Made by a program: the position numbers and the translations under genes. From the NCBI GenBank assembly GCA_945929965.1, contig CAMEOT010000012.1, forward strand, positions 1-64,000: a stretch of 64,000 nt of DNA, given 5' to 3'. Positions 8,868 to 17,376 of this stretch are shown here, in pieces (the stretch's first letter is position 1; every line of letters starts with the position of its first letter). Source of the stretch: an uncultured Lachnospiraceae bacterium. Lineage in GTDB: Bacteria; Bacillota; Clostridia; Lachnospirales; Lachnospiraceae. The notes beneath the pieces are model-generated. The model was given only the letters and a program-made list of their open reading frames with translations, was not told the origin of the DNA and did not search any database.

Positions 8868-9647
8868 ATGGAATTTCGACCCTGTATTGATATTCATAAC
8901 GGAAAAGTAAAACAGATCGTCGGTGGAAGTCTTAAGGATCTCGGCGATCAGGCGCAGGAGAACTTTGTATCCGGACAGGATGCCGCTTTTTATGCCAGAC
9001 TGTATCAAGAAAACAATTTAAAAGGCGGACATATCATTTTACTGAATGCTTCGGACAGTCCTTATTATGAGGCTACGAAGAGGCAGGCACTTTCTGCTTT
9101 AAGGGCATATCCGGGCGGCCTGCAGGTGGGCGGAGGGATTACCGCGGACAATGCATCTGAGTATCTGGAAGCAGGTGCTGCGGCAGTGATCGTAACCTCT
9201 TATGTGTTCAGGGAGGGACGGATTGACTACGACAGACTTAAGAAGCTGGTTCATACCGTCGGGAGAGAGCATCTGGTGCTGGATGTCAGCTGCAAGCGCG
9301 TGGAAGAGAAGTATTTCGTAGTGACGGACCGTTGGCAGAAACTTACAGAAGAGATCGTGAATGAGGCGTTGCTTGAAAAGCTGTCAGCATATTGCGGGGA
9401 ATTCCTGATCCATGCGGTGGATGTGGAAGGCAAGGCGCAGGGAATCGAACAGGAACTGGTAAAATCCATTGGCTCCTATGCCGGAAATCCCATCACCTAT
9501 GCCGGTGGTGTGCATTCTATGGAAGATTTGCTTTTATTAAAAAAACTTGGGCAGAACCGGATGAATGTGACTATCGGAAGTGCCCTGGATCTGTTTGGTG
9601 GCAATATGAAATGGGAAGATGTGTTGTCGGTGTGCAGCGCATCATAA
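8868..9647 (+). CDS. hisA: eukaryote-type HisA (ProFAR isomerase)
   Basis: Isomerises ProFAR to PRFAR in histidine synthesis. The 259-residue barrel resembles yeast His6 more than the usual bacterial HisA: PCIDIHNGKVKQIVGG at the N-terminus, LQVGGGI, VIVTSYVF, LVLDVSC, EFLIHAVDVEGK and ITYAGGVHSMEDL, ending with a GSALDLFGGN phosphate loop. The catalytic Asp pair is kept (CIDIH, HAVDVEG). It stands alone with no other his genes in the window. The start at 8868 has AAGAGGAAG upstream. Confidence 0.88.
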   Translation: MEFRPCIDIHNGKVKQIVGGSLKDLGDQAQENFVSGQDAAFYARLYQENNLKGGHIILLNASDSPYYEATKRQALSALRAYPGGLQVGGGITADNASEYLEAGAAAVIVTSYVFREGRIDYDRLKKLVHTVGREHLVLDVSCKRVEEKYFVVTDRWQKLTEEIVNEALLEKLSAYCGEFLIHAVDVEGKAQGIEQELVKSIGSYAGNPITYAGGVHSMEDLLLLKKLGQNRMNVTIGSALDLFGGNMKWEDVLSVCSAS

Positions 9648-9665
9648 ATACATTAAAAGTAAATA

Positions 9666-9699
9666 AAATGCCGCAGGGTTTTAAATCCCTGCGGCATTT
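9666..9699 (+). terminator. bidirectional terminator hisA / csp
   Basis: AAATGCCGCAGGG pairs perfectly with CCCTGCGGCATTT (13 bp, 8-nt loop). It lies between the convergent hisA and cold-shock genes. Confidence 0.85.
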
Positions 9700-9730
9700 C
9701 GATTACACATTTGATTATGCAATTTTATAA

Positions 9731-9931
9731 TTAAAGCTTGGTTACATTCACAGCCTGAGGTCCCTTTTCACCGTCTACAACGTCGAAAGAAACGGCAGCG
9801 CCTTCTTCCAGAGTCTTGTAACCATCCATGTTCAATCCGCTGTAATGTACGAAAACATCCTTGCCGGATTCATCGGAAATGAAACCATAACCCTTCTGAT
9901 TGTTGAACCACTTTACTGTACCTTTGTTCAT
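9731..9931 (-). CDS. csp: cold-shock protein, CspA family
   Basis: A 66-residue single cold-shock domain that binds single-stranded RNA and DNA and melts mRNA structure. RNP1 KGYGFI and RNP2 VFVHYSG are present; [10 protein letters not shown] is the classic start. The ATG at 9931 has GGAGGT upstream; longer readings to 9964 have none. A long A/T-rich 5' region (9932-10170) is typical of csp leaders and contains no other gene. Confidence 0.95.
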   Translation of the reverse strand: MNKGTVKWFNNQKGYGFISDESGKDVFVHYSGLNMDGYKTLEEGAAVSFDVVDGEKGPQAVNVTKL

Positions 9932-10138
9932 AATAGATACCTCCAAAAAATTCTTTCCTGTCATTTGCTTTCAGGTAATGTATACAACATTACACCAGCA
10001 ACTGCATCATAGCACAGGGAGTAGTAAAAGTAAATAGATGATTCGTAAAAATGCACAAAAATTTATGGACAAATCATTCATAAATGCGAAAAAATGAAGA
10101 AAATCTTGGAAAAATATTACAAAAATGTTAAGAAATGA

Positions 10139-10167
10139 TTGCTGTAAGTGCTTTCCTGTGATAAAAT
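10139..10167 (+). promoter_or_regulatory. promoter of the LytM-bactofilin pair
   Basis: TTGCTG (10139-10144), 17-bp spacer, TAAAAT (10162-10167), about 27 bases before the start codon of the LytM-like gene. Confidence 0.45.
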
Positions 10168-10194
10168 GAGATGATGTTTAGCGGAGGTGACTCT

Positions 10195-10920
10195 ATGAAA
10201 AGACATAAACATAAGCGAAAACTGAATCATGTGTTGATCCTTACGTCGGATGCAGCAGATGCCAATGTAAGACAGTTCCGTGTACGTGCATGGATTGTGG
10301 AAGTAGTAGTTTTGGTGTTATGCGTGCTCATCGGCGGTGTGATCGGCTACTTTATCTACGAAGGACAGCTGTGGGAGAATGCCGGCAGACGGAGCCGTGA
10401 ACAGGTCGTGGCGTTAGAGGAAGAGAATAAGACGCTGGCAGAGCAGAACAGCAAGCTGGAAGCACAGGTGACGGAGCAGGCAGAAGAAATACAAATTTTA
10501 AGTGATACGGTAAGCCAGAAGGTACAGAGCGAAAGTGAACTGTCGGCAACGTTGGAGAAGCAGAGCCTTCCCACGGAATTCCCGCTGACGGGTTCCGCAT
10601 CTATGGAAGAGGTAACGGAAGGTGATCCTATGTGCATTTTCCATGCATCGGTAGGCACTACGGTGGTTGCCGCAGCAAGCGGTACGGTAATGGCAGTGAA
10701 TGATGATGAGACCTATGGACACAGTGTGTGGGTGGATCATGGCAATGGCTACATTACCATCTATCGGAACAAGGGGGACGCAACAGTGGCTACCGGAGAC
10801 ACGGTAGTGCAGGGTACCACGTTATTTGTTATCGGTGAGGATAATGCGGATCTGGGATACCAGATGCAGAAGGACGGAAGTTATATCAATCCTATGGATA
10901 TGTTGGAAATCAGTGGTTGA
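10195..10920 (+). CDS. membrane-anchored degenerate M23/LytM protein
   Basis: 241 residues: short basic cytoplasmic tail, one membrane segment (about 32-54), a coiled coil (about 65-115) and a C-terminal LytM-like domain (about 140-240). The zinc ligands of active M23 peptidases are mostly lost. The HxGxD motif is replaced by FHASVGTTVVAAASG, and the final HxH-type motif by LGYQMQKDG. One histidine (WVDHGNGY) remains. It is therefore likely a structural or regulatory pseudo-enzyme of the SpoIIQ/EnvC kind. A bactofilin follows 22 bases later, a pairing widely seen between M23 proteins and bactofilins. GGAGGTGA precedes the ATG at 10195. Confidence 0.85.
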   Translation: MKRHKHKRKLNHVLILTSDAADANVRQFRVRAWIVEVVVLVLCVLIGGVIGYFIYEGQLWENAGRRSREQVVALEEENKTLAEQNSKLEAQVTEQAEEIQILSDTVSQKVQSESELSATLEKQSLPTEFPLTGSASMEEVTEGDPMCIFHASVGTTVVAAASGTVMAVNDDETYGHSVWVDHGNGYITIYRNKGDATVATGDTVVQGTTLFVIGEDNADLGYQMQKDGSYINPMDMLEISG

Positions 10921-10942
10921 TCGCGGAAAGGTTTGGAAAAAC

Positions 10943-11419
10943 ATGTTTGGTAAAAAAAGTACAGATACAAAAATGAATACACTGATCGGTGCCGGTGCGG
11001 AGTTAAGCGGAGATTTTACGCTGGATGGCTCTGCGAGAATCGATGGTAAGATCGGCGGAAATGTAACGGTGACGGGAAACCTGATCTTAGGAGCCGGAAG
11101 CGTGGTTATGGGAGATGTACAGGCCGCATCCGTATTGATCGGAGGAGAAGTGACCGGCGATATCAACGCGCCGGAGAAGGCGGAACTGACCGCTTCTGCA
11201 AAAGTACTTGGAGATATCGTCACCACGGTGATCGTCATTGATGAACATGCAGTATTTCAGGGTAAGATTGATATGAATCAGACCGTTCCTGATAAAAAGG
11301 GAAAGATAAAGGCTGCTAAGACAGTCAAAGCCGGACGTAAGAGTGCGAAAGCAGCGATTGCGGAAGCACTGAAGGAAGTGGCAGAGGAAGAAAAGAGAGA
11401 AAATCAAGCAGAAGAATAA
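10943..11419 (+). CDS. bactofilin (polymer-forming cytoskeletal protein)
   Basis: 158 residues. A short N-terminal MFGKK tail precedes a right-handed beta-helix of repeating G-rich strands (TLIGAGAELSGDFTLDGSA, IDGKIGGNVTVTGNL, LGAGSVVMGDVQAASV, and so on; about 15-110). A Lys/Ala/Glu-rich C-terminal tail follows. Bactofilins polymerise at the membrane and recruit cell-wall enzymes. It is co-transcribed with the LytM-like gene, which is its probable partner. The start at 10943 matches the conserved N-terminus. Confidence 0.92.
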   Translation: MFGKKSTDTKMNTLIGAGAELSGDFTLDGSARIDGKIGGNVTVTGNLILGAGSVVMGDVQAASVLIGGEVTGDINAPEKAELTASAKVLGDIVTTVIVIDEHAVFQGKIDMNQTVPDKKGKIKAAKTVKAGRKSAKAAIAEALKEVAEEEKRENQAEE

Positions 11420-11423
11420 TTAT

Positions 11424-11467
11424 AAAAAGACATTGACGAAGTTACTACATACGCCAATGTCTTTTTT
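11424..11467. terminator. bidirectional terminator bactofilin / trpR-like
   Basis: AAAAGACATTG (11425-11435) pairs with CAATGTCTTTT (11455-11465), with A- and T-runs on both sides; serves the two convergent genes. Confidence 0.85.
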
Positions 11468-11475
11468 ATTGGTAT

Positions 11476-11775
11476 TTATGCTTCTGACTTTTTCTCCATC
11501 CGGTCAAATACCAGTTCGTAACCGTCGTTACCGTAATTCAGAGAACGATTTACACGGCTGATGGTAGCGGTAGAGGCTCCTGTTTTCTCAGCAATCTCCA
11601 AATAAGTCTTACCGTCCTTCAGCATGGCAGCTACTTCAAAGCGCTGGGACAGAGACAATAATTCATTGACTGTACACAGATCCTCGAAGAAACTGTAGCA
11701 TTCCTCACGGGATTGCAGACATAACACTGCATCAAACAGAGAATCCACAGCATCCGTTTTGATTTTTTTATTCAT
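11476..11775 (-). CDS. yerC: YerC/YecD-family TrpR-like regulator
   Basis: 99 residues, all-helical, belonging to the TrpR-related YerC/YecD family. The helix-turn-helix is visible in LSLSQRFEVAAMLKDGKTYLEIAEKTGASTATISRVNRSL (about 42-80; quoted here as family context with key residues R-F, G-x-T-Y and T-x-S-R). It probably binds DNA; the ligand and targets are unknown. The start at 11775 is used because AAAGGTG lies upstream; the longer frame to 11811 lacks support. Confidence 0.9.
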   Translation of the reverse strand: MNKKIKTDAVDSLFDAVLCLQSREECYSFFEDLCTVNELLSLSQRFEVAAMLKDGKTYLEIAEKTGASTATISRVNRSLNYGNDGYELVFDRMEKKSEA

Positions 11776-11944
11776 GCTCGACACACCTTTCCATAGTTGT
11801 AATTTATACAACGTAACTACCTGTATTTTAGCATACTAAAGTTTTAAAGTAAAGGCGTGAAACAAAATAGTTATAAAATCTTCATAAATTCAGAGAATGA
11901 AGGAAAGGCACAAGTGTTGACATGTAGTTTTTGATACTATATAA

Positions 11945-12000
11945 TAGCCACATAGAGAAAACAAGTAGCTGCGCAGCAGATATTTGTTTTCTTGTGGCTA
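11945..12000. repeat. nested palindrome upstream of the DUF1836 gene
   Basis: TAGCCACA (11945-11952) pairs with TGTGGCTA (11993-12000), GAAAACAA with TTGTTTTC inside it, and GCTGC/GCAGC at the centre: three nested stems in 56 bp. It directly precedes the 63-bp tandem repeats. Confidence 0.8.
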
Positions 12001-12186
12001 TTAACGAGAGAACCGTCTGCGAAGCAGACATCAGAGTGCGAAGCACGTGTTCTCGAGTTAATGTAACCCGGAGAACGCACAGCGAAGCAGACATCAGAGT
12101 GCGAAGCACGCGTTCTCGAGTTAATGTAACCCGGAGAACACACAGCGAAGCAGACATCAGAGTGCGAAGCACGCGTTCTCGAGTTA
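12001..12186. repeat. 63-bp tandem repeat of GAA-capped hairpins, three units
   Basis: The block GAAGCAGACATCAGAGTGCG recurs at 12021, 12084 and 12147, a 63-bp period. Each unit contains GTGC-GAA-GCAC and an outer GAGAAC/GTTCTC stem. Unit 1 also has a perfect GTCTGC-GAA-GCAGAC hairpin, lost from the other two by left-arm changes. Because 63 is a multiple of three, one frame stays open through it and artificially extends the next gene. Not a CRISPR array: there are no unique spacers. Confidence 0.85.
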
Positions 12187-12227
12187 ATATTACCGGAAAC
12201 CACCCACGGAAAGGACCGCAGGACATT

Positions 12228-12872
12228 ATGGCAGCGACAACAGAAGAATTACTTCAGACGATCTTACAGAGCCTGGAAAAAGTGGAATATATCAAAGCAG
12301 AAGATATTCCGAATATTGATCTGTATATGGATCAGGTACTGACTTTCATGGATAGGAAGCTGCGTTCGGCAGTACGCCCGCAGACCGAGGACCGCGTCCT
12401 GACCAAGACCATGATCAACAATTATGCAAAAAACGATCTGCTTCCTCCTCCGGTGAAGAAGAAATATTCTAAGGAACATGTTCTGATGCTCATTTTCATC
12501 TATTACTATAAGGGCGTGATTCCCATGAATGAGATTCAGACGCTGTTGCAGCCGATCACCGATCATTATTTTCAAAATGGACAGGCATTTGACCTGGAAA
12601 GCGTATATAAAGAAGTCGTATCTTTGGAAAAGAAACAGCTGGAGGACTTAAAAAAAGACGTAGTGGACAAATTCCGCAGAGCAGAGAATTCCTTTGCGGA
12701 GACCTCCGGAGAAGAACGAGAATTCTTACAGAAATTTGCCCTGATCTGCCTCTTAAGTTTTGATGTGTACATGAAGAAGATGATTGTGGAAAAGCTGGTA
12801 ACGGAACTGGCTAACGACGCGAAAACCGGGGAGCCCGAGAAGGGAGCCCACAAGAAAAATAAAGAGAAATAA
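12228..12872 (+). CDS. DUF1836 family protein
   Basis: 214 residues. The core MINNYAKNDLLPPPVKKKYSKEH and LIFIYYYKGVIPMNEI are typical of DUF1836, a Firmicutes family with a MerR-like N-terminal helical region; its role is unknown, possibly DNA binding. The start at 12228 (MAATTEELLQTI) is chosen because the family begins here and AGGAC lies upstream. The frame is open back to 11931, but that extension only translates the tandem repeat. Confidence 0.8.
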   Translation: MAATTEELLQTILQSLEKVEYIKAEDIPNIDLYMDQVLTFMDRKLRSAVRPQTEDRVLTKTMINNYAKNDLLPPPVKKKYSKEHVLMLIFIYYYKGVIPMNEIQTLLQPITDHYFQNGQAFDLESVYKEVVSLEKKQLEDLKKDVVDKFRRAENSFAETSGEEREFLQKFALICLLSFDVYMKKMIVEKLVTELANDAKTGEPEKGAHKKNKEK

Positions 12873-12916
12873 GGATAAATAAAATAAGTAGCAAAATCGG
12901 AAAAAGGAAAAATTTT

Positions 12917-13675
12917 ATGAAAGCATTTATGGACCTTCATACGCATACTCTGGCAGCAGGGCATGCGTATAGTACATTATTGGAGAATATAGACGCTGCA
13001 CTGGCAGTCGGGATCAGATACCTGGGAATGAGTGAACATGGTCCCGCATCTCCCGGAGGACCGCATGAGTTTTTTTTCAGTAATTACAAAGTGATCCCCA
13101 GAGAGTATGACAGAGAAGAGGTTAGCGGCAGAGTGGTACCGGTGACAGGAGGAAGGCTTCATCTTTTGTGTGGTGTGGAAGCTAATATCTGTGACACGGA
13201 CGGAACACTGGATCTGGAGGAACGTTATCTGCAGAAGATGGATTATGCGCTTGCCAGCATTCATCCCTTTGCTTTTACCGCGGGAAGCCGTAAGGAGAAT
13301 ACGTTAGCTTCCGTGAGAGCTTTTCAGAATCCTTATGTGAAAATACTTGGGCATCCCGATGACGGCAGATTCCCCTTAGATTACGAGGAACTGGTGCGGG
13401 AAGCAAAGCAGGCGCACGTTGCATTGGAAGTGAACAATTCTTCTCTAAATCCACGGTCGACAAGACAAGGCGGCAGAGAAAATATCGTGGAATTGTTAAA
13501 GACTTGCATGAAATATGAACAGCCTGTTATAATGGGAACGGACAGCCATATGTGTTTTGCCATAGGAAAGTTTGCCGAGACCGAACAGCTGATGCGGGAA
13601 CTGGATTTCCCTGCTAAGCTGGTATTGAATTACGACCCGGAGAATATTCATAAGCTGATCAACATCACAGTGTAG
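12917..13675 (+). CDS. PHP-domain phosphatase (YcdX-type)
   Basis: 252 residues. The metal ligands of the PHP fold are in order: DLHTHT (6-11), SEHGP, GVEANI, ASIHPFAF, GHPDDGRFP and GTDSHMC. This layout matches the YcdX/histidinol-phosphatase-like subgroup, trinuclear-metal phosphoesterases of small molecules. The physiological substrate is not evident. It follows DUF1836 by 44 bases on the same strand. Confidence 0.88.
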   Translation: MKAFMDLHTHTLAAGHAYSTLLENIDAALAVGIRYLGMSEHGPASPGGPHEFFFSNYKVIPREYDREEVSGRVVPVTGGRLHLLCGVEANICDTDGTLDLEERYLQKMDYALASIHPFAFTAGSRKENTLASVRAFQNPYVKILGHPDDGRFPLDYEELVREAKQAHVALEVNNSSLNPRSTRQGGRENIVELLKTCMKYEQPVIMGTDSHMCFAIGKFAETEQLMRELDFPAKLVLNYDPENIHKLINITV

Positions 13676-13753
13676 CTGATACCACCCGGTGTTACCGGGA
13701 TAAGAATACAGCCTAAGACGGCACGCCCCGCAAGTGGGCAGATAGGAGAACAA

Positions 13754-14173
13754 ATGAAAGACGCAAATTGTGGATATTGTATGAGAGGGGAACTGTTAGA
13801 TAAGTTCGGTATTTTCATCTGTGACCTGAAGGTGAGCAGCCTGATCCTGTTCAAGGAGCAGAGCCATCCCGGCAGATGCATCGTAGCATATAAGGACCAT
13901 GTCAGTGAGATCGTGGACATCAGCGAGGAAGAGCGAAGATTATTCTTCGAGGATGTGGCACATGCAGCGAAAGCCATCCATGCAGCATTCCACCCCGATA
14001 AGTTAAATTACGGAGCATACGGCGACACCGGCTGCCATCTGCATATGCATCTGTGCCCGAAGTACAAGGACGGTTTTGAGTGGGGCGGCACATTCGAGAT
14101 GAACCCCGGCAAGACCTTTTTGACGGATGCAGAATATCAGGAGATGATCGACAAGATCAAGGCGAATCTGTAA
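13754..14173 (+). CDS. HIT-family nucleotide hydrolase/transferase
   Basis: 139 residues. The histidine triad HLHMHL (about 99-104) and N-terminal CxxC (CGYCMRG) are seen. HIT proteins hydrolyse nucleoside phosphoramidates or dinucleoside polyphosphates. The ATG at 13754 has AGGAGA upstream. The 78-bp gap before it holds two short hairpins (CCCGGTGTTACCGGG and GCCCCGCAAGTGGGC) of unknown meaning. Confidence 0.88.
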   Translation: MKDANCGYCMRGELLDKFGIFICDLKVSSLILFKEQSHPGRCIVAYKDHVSEIVDISEEERRLFFEDVAHAAKAIHAAFHPDKLNYGAYGDTGCHLHMHLCPKYKDGFEWGGTFEMNPGKTFLTDAEYQEMIDKIKANL

Positions 14174-14195
14174 ATACCCGGAACATTTTCCCCGG

Positions 14196-14220
14196 GATTA
14201 CATAGAATAGATATGTAATC
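14196..14220. promoter_or_regulatory. 9-bp perfect inverted repeat upstream of the solute-binding protein
   Basis: GATTACATA - GAATAGA - TATGTAATC, ending 20 bases before the start codon and 5 before the ribosome binding site. No T-run follows, so an operator or mRNA hairpin is more likely than a terminator. Confidence 0.55.
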
Positions 14221-14239
14221 TCAGGGAGGATAAACAATT

Positions 14240-15253
14240 ATGAAAACCAAGAAAGTAATGGCAACGGTATTGGCTGTGCTGCTTGCGGCAGGTGCACTTA
14301 CGGGCTGCGGCAGCACAGAACAGACGAACGGACCAAAGAAGACAAGAGTGGTGCTCAATGAAGTAGCCCACTCTATTTTTTATGCACCGATGTATGTGGC
14401 TATCGAGGAAGGATACTTTGCCGATGCCGGGATCGATCTGGAACTGGTAACGGGATTCGGCGCGGATAAGACTATGACGGCGGTGCTGACCGGTGAGGCG
14501 GACATCGGTTTCATGGGCAGCGAGAGTACGATTTATACCTATGCCGGAGGAACGAAAGACTATGTGGTGAACTTTGCCCAGCTGACCCAACGGGCAGGGA
14601 ATTTCCTGGTGGCGAGAGAGCCTATCGATGACTTTTCGTGGGATATGTTAAAAGGTGCTGCAGTCTTAGGCGGTAGAGCGGGCGGTATGCCGGAGATGGT
14701 ATTTGAATATATTCTGGAGAAAAATAATATGGATCCGACAACGGATCTGTCCATCGACCAAAGCATTGACTTCGGTTCCACGGCAGCAGCTTTTTCCGGC
14801 GGGCAGGGAGACTTTACCATTGAGTTCGAGCCGCATGCTACGCTGTTAGAGCAGAAGGGCGACGGCTATGTGGTGGCATCTTTAGGCGAGGAATCCGGCT
14901 ATGTACCGTATACTTCTTTTTCTGCCAGGAAGAGTTATATAGAGAAAAATGCGGAGACAATCCAGGCATTTACCGATGCCCTGCAAAAAGGTATGGATTA
15001 TGTGCAGGAGCACAGTGCGGAAGAAATCGCCAAATGTATTGCACCCCAGTTCGCAGAGACCGGGAGTGATACGCTGACAGCCATTGTGGCCAGATATCAG
15101 GAGCAGGATACCTGGAAAAAAGATCTGATCTTCCACAAAGATGCTTTTGACCTGTTACAGAATATTCTGGAGGATTCTGATGTACTGAAAGAGAGAGTGC
15201 CCTATGAAAAACTGGTGACCACAGAATTTGCTGAGAAAGCGGCGGCAAAATAA
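14240..15253 (+). CDS. NMT1/SsuA-like ABC solute-binding lipoprotein (orphan)
   Basis: 337 residues. Lipobox LTGC (Cys about 23), then an NMT1/THI5-like periplasmic-binding fold: VVLNEVAHSIFYAPMYVAIEEGYF, AVLTGEADIGFMG, and the second lobe beginning near residue 135. Relatives bind sulfonates, nitrate or pyrimidine/thiamine precursors. No permease or ATPase gene is adjacent, so it may share a transporter elsewhere. GGAGG precedes the ATG at 14240. Confidence 0.85.
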   Translation: MKTKKVMATVLAVLLAAGALTGCGSTEQTNGPKKTRVVLNEVAHSIFYAPMYVAIEEGYFADAGIDLELVTGFGADKTMTAVLTGEADIGFMGSESTIYTYAGGTKDYVVNFAQLTQRAGNFLVAREPIDDFSWDMLKGAAVLGGRAGGMPEMVFEYILEKNNMDPTTDLSIDQSIDFGSTAAAFSGGQGDFTIEFEPHATLLEQKGDGYVVASLGEESGYVPYTSFSARKSYIEKNAETIQAFTDALQKGMDYVQEHSAEEIAKCIAPQFAETGSDTLTAIVARYQEQDTWKKDLIFHKDAFDLLQNILEDSDVLKERVPYEKLVTTEFAEKAAAK

Positions 15254-15285
15254 GGAAAACGAAGAGAGTGTTATAAAAATAGTTT

Positions 15286-15316
15286 AAAAAAGGAGGAGGA
15301 TCAGACATCCTCCTCC
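15286..15316 (-). terminator. terminator overlapping the XRE-gene stop codon
   Basis: On the minus strand the 5' arm (complement of 15307-15316) encodes the last residues of the XRE protein. The 3' arm is the complement of 15292-15301, followed by six T. A 10-bp perfect stem. Confidence 0.85.
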
Positions 15317-15798
15317 AGAATGTGTATATTTTTAATGGCCCAGAGCTTTAATGCCTTGGCATTGGTACTGATCTTCTCCAGGGAATCCAGAATATCCTGA
15401 AATGCCGGACGCTCATTCTCAGAGATCACGCCGTCTTCGGAGATAGCGATCAGGGACGCACGAAGCGTGTCGATATCTTTCAAGGATCCCAGTACTTTCA
15501 GCGCCAGTCGGTCAAAGTCTACAATGTCAACCTCTGATACATTGTTGCGCCCCATGGGGCATTCTCTGGCACAGTAGGAATTGCACAGCTCCGGGGTATT
15601 ATATGCCTCTGCCATAGCCTTGACTTCCTCCGGATAAGGGGCGATGGTATCCAGTTCGATCCTTGCCAGTCTGGTGCGGTCGATGCCTACCAGTTCAGCG
15701 GCCTTTTCCCGGCTGCTGAAGTCCGGATTTTCCTTGGCAGCTTCGCATCGTGCGAGATAGTACATATTATCAGCGGCTTTTGTAGCTTTTTTACCCAT
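15301..15798 (-). CDS. XRE-family helix-turn-helix protein
   Basis: 165 residues. An N-terminal XRE-type HTH (about 5-65: SREKAAELVGIDRTRLARIELD) is followed by a cysteine pair (NSYCARECPMG) and a helical C-terminal half. Probably a DNA-binding regulator; targets unknown. The start at 15798 gives the compact HTH; an in-frame GTG/ATG further upstream (15834) is possible. It is divergent from the SPFH gene. Confidence 0.75.
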   Translation of the reverse strand: MGKKATKAADNMYYLARCEAAKENPDFSSREKAAELVGIDRTRLARIELDTIAPYPEEVKAMAEAYNTPELCNSYCARECPMGRNNVSEVDIVDFDRLALKVLGSLKDIDTLRASLIAISEDGVISENERPAFQDILDSLEKISTNAKALKLWAIKNIHILEEDV

Positions 15799-15989
15799 AT
15801 TTCTTTTAATCCTTTTATAGTATAGTGTAATCAAACATCTCTAATATCACAGTTTAGTAGAAAAAAGACACATTGTAAAGGAAAAATGACGATATTTTAC
15901 GAAAAGCAGTTGAGGGAATGTGTAAAATTTGCTAAAATATAAGAGATGTGAAAAAATCAATTTTTCATATATAAAATGGAGGTGCGGTA

Positions 15990-17345
15990 ATGGGTTTAAT
16001 CAGAGCAGCAAAAGATGCAGTCAGCAGCATGATGGCTGACCAGTGGAGAGAGTATTTCTACTGTGATTCTCTTTCCAACGATGTATTGGTAGTAAAAGGA
16101 CAACAGCGAGTAACCAATGGACGTAACAGCAACACCAAGGGTGTGGAGAACATTATCTCTAACGGCTCCATCGTAGCAGTTAACGAAGGACAGTGTATGA
16201 TCATTGTGGATCAGGGCGGAATCGTAGAGTTCTGTGCGGATGCCGGTGAGTTCGTATATGATTCTTCCACAGAACCCAGCTTGTTCTACGGCAATCTTGG
16301 CGAGAGCGTTAAGAATACTTTTTCCAATATCGGAAAACGTTTTACCTTTGGCGGTAATGCGGCGAAGGACCAGAGAATCTACTTCTTCAATATTAAGGAG
16401 ATCATGAACAACCTTTTTGGTACGGCAAGCCCTATTCCGTTCCGTGTAATTGACCAGAATATCGGACTGGACCTGGATACCTCCTTACGTTGTAACGGTG
16501 AGTATTCCTTCCACCTGGTAGATCCTTTGTTATTCTATAAAAATGTATGCGGTAACGTAACAGAGTCCTATACCAGAAGCGAACTGGTAGCGAAGATGAA
16601 GGCAGAATTGTTGACCGCTCTGCAGCCTGCACTGGCTAAGGTTTCCGCACAGGGCGTACGTCCCAGTGAGATTCCTGCTCACACAGAAGACCTGACAGAA
16701 GCTTTGAAGGAAGAACTTTCCGATCTGTGGACCAAGCTTCGTGGTATCGAGATCGTTACTATTAATATCAATTCTGCGAAGATCCCCGATGAGGATGCGA
16801 AGACGATCGCAGATCTGCAGAGAACCGCAGTACTGCGTAATACCGGAATGGCAGCAGCTACCATGACCGCTGCACAGGCAGAGGCTATGAAGATGGCAGC
16901 ATCCAACACCTCTACCGGCCCCATGATGGCATTTGCCGGAATGAATATGGCAAATATGGTAGGCGGTATCAATGCCGGACAGCTGTATCAGATGGATGCA
17001 CAGCAGAACAGTGGTATGCAGCAGGCACAGGCAGCACCCGCGCAGGGGCAGGCTTCTAGGATGCAGGCACCGGTACTTGGCTGGACATGTAGCTGTGGCG
17101 CTACGGATAACCGTGGTAAGTTCTGCTCTGAGTGTGGAGCACCGAAGCCTTCGGATGCAGGCTGGACCTGCAGCTGTGGTGCAGTAAATCAGGGCAAGTT
17201 CTGTTCTGAATGCGGAGCAAAGAAGCCGGAAGGAGCACCAATCTATAAATGTGATAAATGCGGCTGGGAGCCGGAAGATCCTGCACATCCTCCTAAGTTC
17301 TGTCCGGAGTGCGGCGATCCCTTTGATGACAACGACAGAGTATAA
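15990..17345 (+). CDS. SPFH-domain protein with C-terminal zinc ribbons (YdjI type)
   Basis: 451 residues. An SPFH/band-7 region (about 20-290) is followed by a Met/Ala/Gln-rich linker and three cysteine modules: WTCSCGATD...FCSECGAPK, WTCSCGAVN...FCSECGAKK and YKCDKCGWE...FCPECGDPF. The family (Bacillus YdjI, often mis-named virion core protein) forms membrane-associated scaffolds. The first two zinc modules are near-identical, a recent duplication. GGAGGTGCGGT precedes the ATG at 15990. It is followed by another zinc-ribbon membrane protein. Confidence 0.85.
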   Translation: MGLIRAAKDAVSSMMADQWREYFYCDSLSNDVLVVKGQQRVTNGRNSNTKGVENIISNGSIVAVNEGQCMIIVDQGGIVEFCADAGEFVYDSSTEPSLFYGNLGESVKNTFSNIGKRFTFGGNAAKDQRIYFFNIKEIMNNLFGTASPIPFRVIDQNIGLDLDTSLRCNGEYSFHLVDPLLFYKNVCGNVTESYTRSELVAKMKAELLTALQPALAKVSAQGVRPSEIPAHTEDLTEALKEELSDLWTKLRGIEIVTININSAKIPDEDAKTIADLQRTAVLRNTGMAAATMTAAQAEAMKMAASNTSTGPMMAFAGMNMANMVGGINAGQLYQMDAQQNSGMQQAQAAPAQGQASRMQAPVLGWTCSCGATDNRGKFCSECGAPKPSDAGWTCSCGAVNQGKFCSECGAKKPEGAPIYKCDKCGWEPEDPAHPPKFCPECGDPFDDNDRV

Positions 17346-17376
17346 TACATACTCGGCGGAATATATTTACCGGATA

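Noticed and set aside
12001-12186. CRISPR-like array
   Set aside because: Units are contiguous 63-bp tandem copies without unique spacers, and no cas genes are present.
11931-12227. N-terminal extension of the DUF1836 protein containing three EADIRVRSTRSRVN repeats
   Set aside because: It only translates the 63-bp tandem repeat, lacks a ribosome binding site, and the family starts at 12228.
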